Source: Clostridiales bacterium (lineage in GTDB: Bacteria; Bacillota; Clostridia; Oscillospirales; CAG-272). Taken from it: a DNA stretch of 64,000 bases. Within the stretch, counting starts at the first letter, position 1; each line of letters starts with the position of its first letter. Positions 59,494 through 64,000 of the stretch are shown here, piece after piece. The stretch is from the NCBI GenBank assembly GCA_012727435.1, contig JAAYHB010000015.1, positions 1 through 64,000 of the forward strand. The letters run 5' to 3'. The notes below the pieces were generated by a model. The model saw nothing but the letters and a program-made list of their open reading frames with translations, was not told the DNA's origin and made no database searches. The translations under genes and the position numbers were made by a program.

Positions 59494-60573
59494 TTAAAAT
59501 TTCCAGCCGCAGAGCATTGCTATAATTAAGTCTTCCATGGCAAAAATGTCCGGGAGCGCAGCCACGGCCGACGGACCGTGAATATATCTTGCCGGAGCAG
59601 AGAGCGCCAGCGCCCGCACGCCACGTCCCGAGCGCTGGATATGCGCGGCGTCATTTGAGCCCGACACATACCGTTTCACCTGAGCCTTAATATTGTTTTC
59701 TTTTGCGACAGAGAGCGCAAATTCGGCAAACTCGCGGTCGTAGATTGTTCCCTTGTCGGCATAGGAAATCACGCCGCCCTCGCCGACTTTTGCCACCTTT
59801 GCGGCCTCGGGCACCCCGGCAAGATCGGCGACCGCCGTCGCCTCGACGACAATCGAGAAGTCGGGACAAAGCGCATTTGCCACGGTTCCGGCGCCCGAAT
59901 AACCGGTCTCCTCGCGCACGGTAAAGCAGAAGTACAAATCAAACGGCATTTTTTCCCCGGTGTCCTTCAGCCGCCTCATCACCTCGATCAAAACAGCGCA
60001 GCCCAGACGGTCGTCGATGGCCTTGCATTTGACAAACTTGTCCTCCGAGCCGAATATCACAAAATCAGAATCGAACACCCCGAAGTCACCGAGATCTACA
60101 TATTTTTGAGCTTCTTCTTTATCCTTAGCGCCTATGTCGATATACAATTTATCGGCCTTGACTATCTTCTTGCGCTCCTCGGGCGACTGCAGGTGAATGG
60201 CCTTCGAGCCGATTACTCCCTTCACCCGCTTTTCCTCGTCACCGAGCAAAACACCCCGGCCGGGGAGTACCCTCGGGTCAATTCCGCCTATACAGACGAA
60301 CTTCAGACAGCCCTCCTCGGTTATATCGTTTATCATGAAACCGACCTCGTCCATGTGCGCCGAAATCATGATTTTTCGGGGACTCCCCGGGTCATACCCC
60401 TCACCGCCGCCGCGAATGCGCGCGATAATGTTGCCCATGTTGTCGGTGCGGCAGTCGTCATAGGTCCCGGCTATCCGGTCGAGTATCAAGCCTGCCACCT
60501 GCCCCTCGCAGCCCGACGGGCCGAAGGCAAGACAGAGCTCGCGCAAAAGGTCAACTCCGCTAAATCTTTTCAT
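59494..60573 (-). CDS. M42 family metallopeptidase
   Basis: ISAHMDEVGFMI, IDDRLGCAVLIE, FTVREETGYSGA, GSNDAAHIQRSGRG. Confidence 0.94.
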   Translation of the reverse strand: MKRFSGVDLLRELCLAFGPSGCEGQVAGLILDRIAGTYDDCRTDNMGNIIARIRGGGEGYDPGSPRKIMISAHMDEVGFMINDITEEGCLKFVCIGGIDPRVLPGRGVLLGDEEKRVKGVIGSKAIHLQSPEERKKIVKADKLYIDIGAKDKEEAQKYVDLGDFGVFDSDFVIFGSEDKFVKCKAIDDRLGCAVLIEVMRRLKDTGEKMPFDLYFCFTVREETGYSGAGTVANALCPDFSIVVEATAVADLAGVPEAAKVAKVGEGGVISYADKGTIYDREFAEFALSVAKENNIKAQVKRYVSGSNDAAHIQRSGRGVRALALSAPARYIHGPSAVAALPDIFAMEDLIIAMLCGWKF

Positions 60574-61627
60574 GTCCGAACTCCCCCGCAATCCTGCCCG
60601 AAGAGACAAAGGCCGAAATCAGCTTTGCGGTCTCGATGCAGTCCTCGATGCAGATTATTTCGTTGTATGTGTGCATGTTCTTCATCGGCAGCCCGACATC
60701 GACCACCGGCACGCCGGCACGGGTCAGCCCGACCGCCGGCGAGTTGGTTCCGGTTCCGGGCGAGGATACAGTATACTGGTACTTGATTCCCTTCTCACCG
60801 GCAAGCTCGGCGGTCATTCTGGTCAGCCGCCGGTCGGTAGCCGGCGAGTGGGTTATTGCCGGCCCACCCCCGAAAACCGTGGTCTCTCCCCTCGACGTAT
60901 CGGGCACCTTTGCATGGCAGACATCGACCACCATGGCGTAGTCGGGCTCAATTCTGTAGGTCCCGGCCGCAGCGCCCCCGACCCGCCGGGTCTCCTCAAA
61001 TGCTGAAAGCATAAGATAGACGTCCCCGGCAAGCTCGTCCTTCGGAAGCCCGGCAAGAGCGTAGACCGTGCAGGCGGCGCAGGCCTTGTCGTCAAAGCTT
61101 TTGCCAGAGATGCTGCCGCCGAGCAGGTCGGTGTATTTGGGCAGAAAGCCCACCGGCATGCCGACCCTGACAAAGCCCTCAAGCTCTTCCTTGGTGTAGC
61201 CGGTGTCGATTAAGAATTCATGAATCTCGCCGGGCTTCTCAGCGTCCTCGGGCTTTTGCAGGTGCGGCGGCGTCGAGGCGATGACGCCGTAAATCTGTTT
61301 GTCGCCGTATATTATCACCTCGGCGGCGTTGAGAATCCTCGTATCAAGCCCGCCGATGTTGACAAACGAGAGGAACCCGCCCTCCTTTATGTCGGCGACA
61401 TACATCCCGACCTCGTCAAAGTGGGTGTCGATAAGAATCTTAGGAGCGTTTTCCCGTCCGCAGTACCTGACGAACACCTGATTGCCGACATCATCGGCAT
61501 AGTACTCATCAAAATACCCGCCGACAAGCGAGAGCAGTTTCCTGCGCTCGTGTGTCTCCCGGCCGGAGACCGACATCAGCCCGGCAAGTCCGACTACAAG
61601 CTCCTTTAAATCAATTTCGGTTTTCAT
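60560..61627 (-). CDS. M42 family metallopeptidase
   Basis: IDTHFDEVGMYV, FDDKACAACTVYAL, SAFEETRRVGGA, GTGTNSPAVGLTRAG; most divergent of the three. Confidence 0.92.
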   Translation of the reverse strand: MKTEIDLKELVVGLAGLMSVSGRETHERRKLLSLVGGYFDEYYADDVGNQVFVRYCGRENAPKILIDTHFDEVGMYVADIKEGGFLSFVNIGGLDTRILNAAEVIIYGDKQIYGVIASTPPHLQKPEDAEKPGEIHEFLIDTGYTKEELEGFVRVGMPVGFLPKYTDLLGGSISGKSFDDKACAACTVYALAGLPKDELAGDVYLMLSAFEETRRVGGAAAGTYRIEPDYAMVVDVCHAKVPDTSRGETTVFGGGPAITHSPATDRRLTRMTAELAGEKGIKYQYTVSSPGTGTNSPAVGLTRAGVPVVDVGLPMKNMHTYNEIICIEDCIETAKLISAFVSSGRIAGEFGHEKI

Positions 61628-61653
61628 TTTCGGTCGACTCCAATCGTTATATT

Positions 61654-63090
61654 TCAAAAGCCGTTTACAATGTTTTTAAAGAAATTCCCGCGCTCCTCGA
61701 AGTTATGAAACCTGTCAAAGCTGGCGCAGGCGGGTGAAAGCAGCACAATCCCGCCGGGTCGCGCCAGCTCCCTCGCGCGCCACACCGCGGCCTCAAAGTC
61801 TGGCTCGATTACAGTCGGCAGCAACTCTGGGTCATACCCGTCGCGGACCTCGAGCGACGCCTTTATTTTTTCTGCCGTGGCTCCGGTCAGAACCACCGCC
61901 GCGGCGCGCTCAACCAGCACCGCGGCAAGCGGACCGAAGGGGATTTTCTTGTCATACCCGCCGCAGATGACCACAGGCTTTTCGGGCAGGGCCGAGAGCG
62001 CCGCGGCGGTGCGGGTCGGGCTTGAATCTATCGAGCTGTTATAATACCTCACCCCGTCAAGCTCGCGGACAAACTCCAACCGATGCTCGACACCCCGAAA
62101 AGTCTTTGCAATTTCCGAAAAAATATCACGACTCACAATACCATAAACCAGCGACATTGCGGCCATATAATTTTCAATATTGTGACGTCCGGGGAGAAGA
62201 ATATCCGATACCCTCATAAGTTCCTCTTCATTTTCCCCGTCGCAACGGACAATCATACCGTCCCGCTCAAAAACCGCTGTTGCATTGTTTTTTTCTTTTG
62301 GCACAATTTCAGCATAGCTTTTTTTCGTCGAAGAAAAGAAGGTGACATCCAGCGGCGAGCCGAGACCGATTTTTCTGGTTATCTCATTGTCGGCATTAAC
62401 TACAAGCCGCCGACACCCCGGATGCGAGCAGATATTGAGCTTTGCGGCAGTGTATTCCTCCATGCTTTTGTGCCAGTCGAGGTGGTTTGGCGTGATGTTG
62501 GTTATTGCCGAGAACTCGGGTGAGATTTTCATGCTCATGAGCTGAAAGCTTGAGAGCTCGACCACCGCCAAGTCTCCGGGGTTCATTTTCCCCACACGCG
62601 GCAGCAGCGGGGCACCGATGTTGCCGCCGACATAAGCCCTACCCCGCCCGCTTCTTTGGCACTGAAGGTCGAGCATTTTGTATGCGAGGGTGGTCGTGGT
62701 GGTTTTTCCGTCGCTGCCGGTGATTCCTATGACATGTGCCGGGGTGAGCTCCATGAAAAGCTCCATCTCGGAGGTGACCAGCGCGCCGCGCGCCTCGGCG
62801 GCGCGAAGCTCGGGCAAATCCGGCCTCATGCCCGGCGTGCGGAATATAACATCCTCGCAAAGGTCCTCAAGATACCGTTCACCGAGCACCAGCCTCACCC
62901 CGCGCGACTCGAGCAAATCGGCGCAGTTTCCGAGCTGCCCGCGCTCTTTTTTGTCTCTTGCGGTGATTACGGCTCCAAACCCGAGCAGAAAATCTATAAG
63001 CGGCAGGTTTGATATCCCGATGCCGCAAACCGCCGTCCTGCCGGCTGCAATCCGGCGGATAGTTTCGTTGTTGTCAAATGATTTGACCAA
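61654..63090 (-). CDS. murD: UDP-N-acetylmuramoylalanine--D-glutamate ligase
   Basis: GITGSDGKTTTTTLAYKML; NITPNHLDWHKSMEEY; YYNSSIDSSPTRTAAAL. Confidence 0.95.
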   Translation of the reverse strand: MVKSFDNNETIRRIAAGRTAVCGIGISNLPLIDFLLGFGAVITARDKKERGQLGNCADLLESRGVRLVLGERYLEDLCEDVIFRTPGMRPDLPELRAAEARGALVTSEMELFMELTPAHVIGITGSDGKTTTTTLAYKMLDLQCQRSGRGRAYVGGNIGAPLLPRVGKMNPGDLAVVELSSFQLMSMKISPEFSAITNITPNHLDWHKSMEEYTAAKLNICSHPGCRRLVVNADNEITRKIGLGSPLDVTFFSSTKKSYAEIVPKEKNNATAVFERDGMIVRCDGENEEELMRVSDILLPGRHNIENYMAAMSLVYGIVSRDIFSEIAKTFRGVEHRLEFVRELDGVRYYNSSIDSSPTRTAAALSALPEKPVVICGGYDKKIPFGPLAAVLVERAAAVVLTGATAEKIKASLEVRDGYDPELLPTVIEPDFEAAVWRARELARPGGIVLLSPACASFDRFHNFEERGNFFKNIVNGF

Positions 63091-63314
63091 TTAAATGCCC
63101 CCGTCTGTGTTTGTACTTGGAAATATTATATTCCAAATTCTGCAGCATTGCAAGCTAAAAATGCTAATAACTCAAATTCATCAGGCGCATTAGTGCATGC
63201 TCGGTATTTCCCACTTGTTATGCACGCATTTTTCTGATATAATTATTTATGGCAACATCATTATATTTATAGCAATATTATCCGCGACCCAGTGCGCGAT
63301 TATGTGGAGGGAAA

Positions 63315-64000
63315 ATGGCAAAGTATAAAACCGAAACAATGAAGACGACCGGGTATAACGACCAGAGCATCAAAGCGCTCAAGGGCGCCGACCGCGTCAG
63401 AAAGCGGCCGAGCGTCATTTTCGGCTCGGACGGGCTTGAGGGCTGCCAGCAGTCATTCTTTGAAATTCTGGCCAACTCGGTTGACGAGGCGCGCGAGGGC
63501 TACGGGAATGTAATAATAGTCACGGTTTACAAAGACCACTCTCTCAAGGTCGAGGACTTCGGGCGAGGGGTTCCGCTCGGCTACAACGAGCGCGAGCGGC
63601 GCTGGAACTGGGATCTGATTTTCAACGAGCTCTACGCCGGCGGCAAATACGACAACAACAAGGCAAACAGCGCCTATGAATACTCGCTCGGGCTCAACGG
63701 CCTGGGTGCATGCGCCACGCAGTACAGCTCGGAGTTCATGGATGTTTACTCATACGACGGCACGCACGAGCACAAAATCAGCTTCAAAAAGGGCAAACCG
63801 GTAACCCAGCTCACCTCCCGCGAGCTCGACAAAAAGGAAAGGCGCACCGGCACAATTATCCACTGGCGGCCTGACCTTGAGGTATTTACCGACATAAATA
63901 TCCCGTTTGAGTATTTTGACAGGGTCCTGCACCAGCAGGCGGTAGTCAACTCCGGAATAAAGTTTGTGCTGCGGTTCGAGAAGGATGACGGTAAATTTTC
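63315..64000 (+). CDS. Type IIA topoisomerase subunit B (GyrB/ParE family), divergent; runs off the window
   Basis: GADRVRKRPSVIFGSDGLEGCQQSFFEILANSVDEAREG (GHKL ATPase); LKVEDFGRGVPLG; AYEYSLGLNGLGACATQYSSEF. Open to the window end. Confidence 0.85.
   Translation, partial: MAKYKTETMKTTGYNDQSIKALKGADRVRKRPSVIFGSDGLEGCQQSFFEILANSVDEAREGYGNVIIVTVYKDHSLKVEDFGRGVPLGYNERERRWNWDLIFNELYAGGKYDNNKANSAYEYSLGLNGLGACATQYSSEFMDVYSYDGTHEHKISFKKGKPVTQLTSRELDKKERRTGTIIHWRPDLEVFTDINIPFEYFDRVLHQQAVVNSGIKFVLRFEKDDGKF

Overview
64 kb chromosomal window from a moderately GC-rich Firmicute (gene content suggests an anaerobic, spore-forming Clostridia/Oscillospiraceae-type bacterium). Most of it is housekeeping: ptsH, rimM-trmD, yajC, an ilvB-ilvN-ilvC-ilvD-leuA-cimA-leuC-leuD-leuB supra-operon, an MMPL exporter with divergent TetR, dCMP deaminase, rimI-tsaD-rex-dnaD-dnaC, mntP, spoIVB, ktrAB/trkAH, a MarR-controlled ABC exporter pair, rnfCDGEAB, a cysteine desulfurase, three tandem M42 peptidases, murD, and the 5' part of a divergent gyrB/parE. 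Main points of interest: (1) a compact 7.2-kb head-only phage cassette (TerS, TerL, gp10-like propeller protein, portal, scaffold, coat, small adaptor-like protein) with no integrase, replication, lysis, tail-fibre or regulatory genes, sitting between host metabolic genes; (2) an unannotated 38-codon Ile/Leu/Val-rich leader peptide with a readable terminator/antiterminator upstream of ilvB; (3) a four-copy modular palindromic element found just 3' of genes and oriented with the upstream gene, including directly behind the last phage-cassette gene; (4) a yybP-ykoY-type Mn riboswitch before mntP; (5) a hairpin that sequesters the SD and start codon after yajC. All calls come from reading the sequence and the supplied translations; no database search was run.
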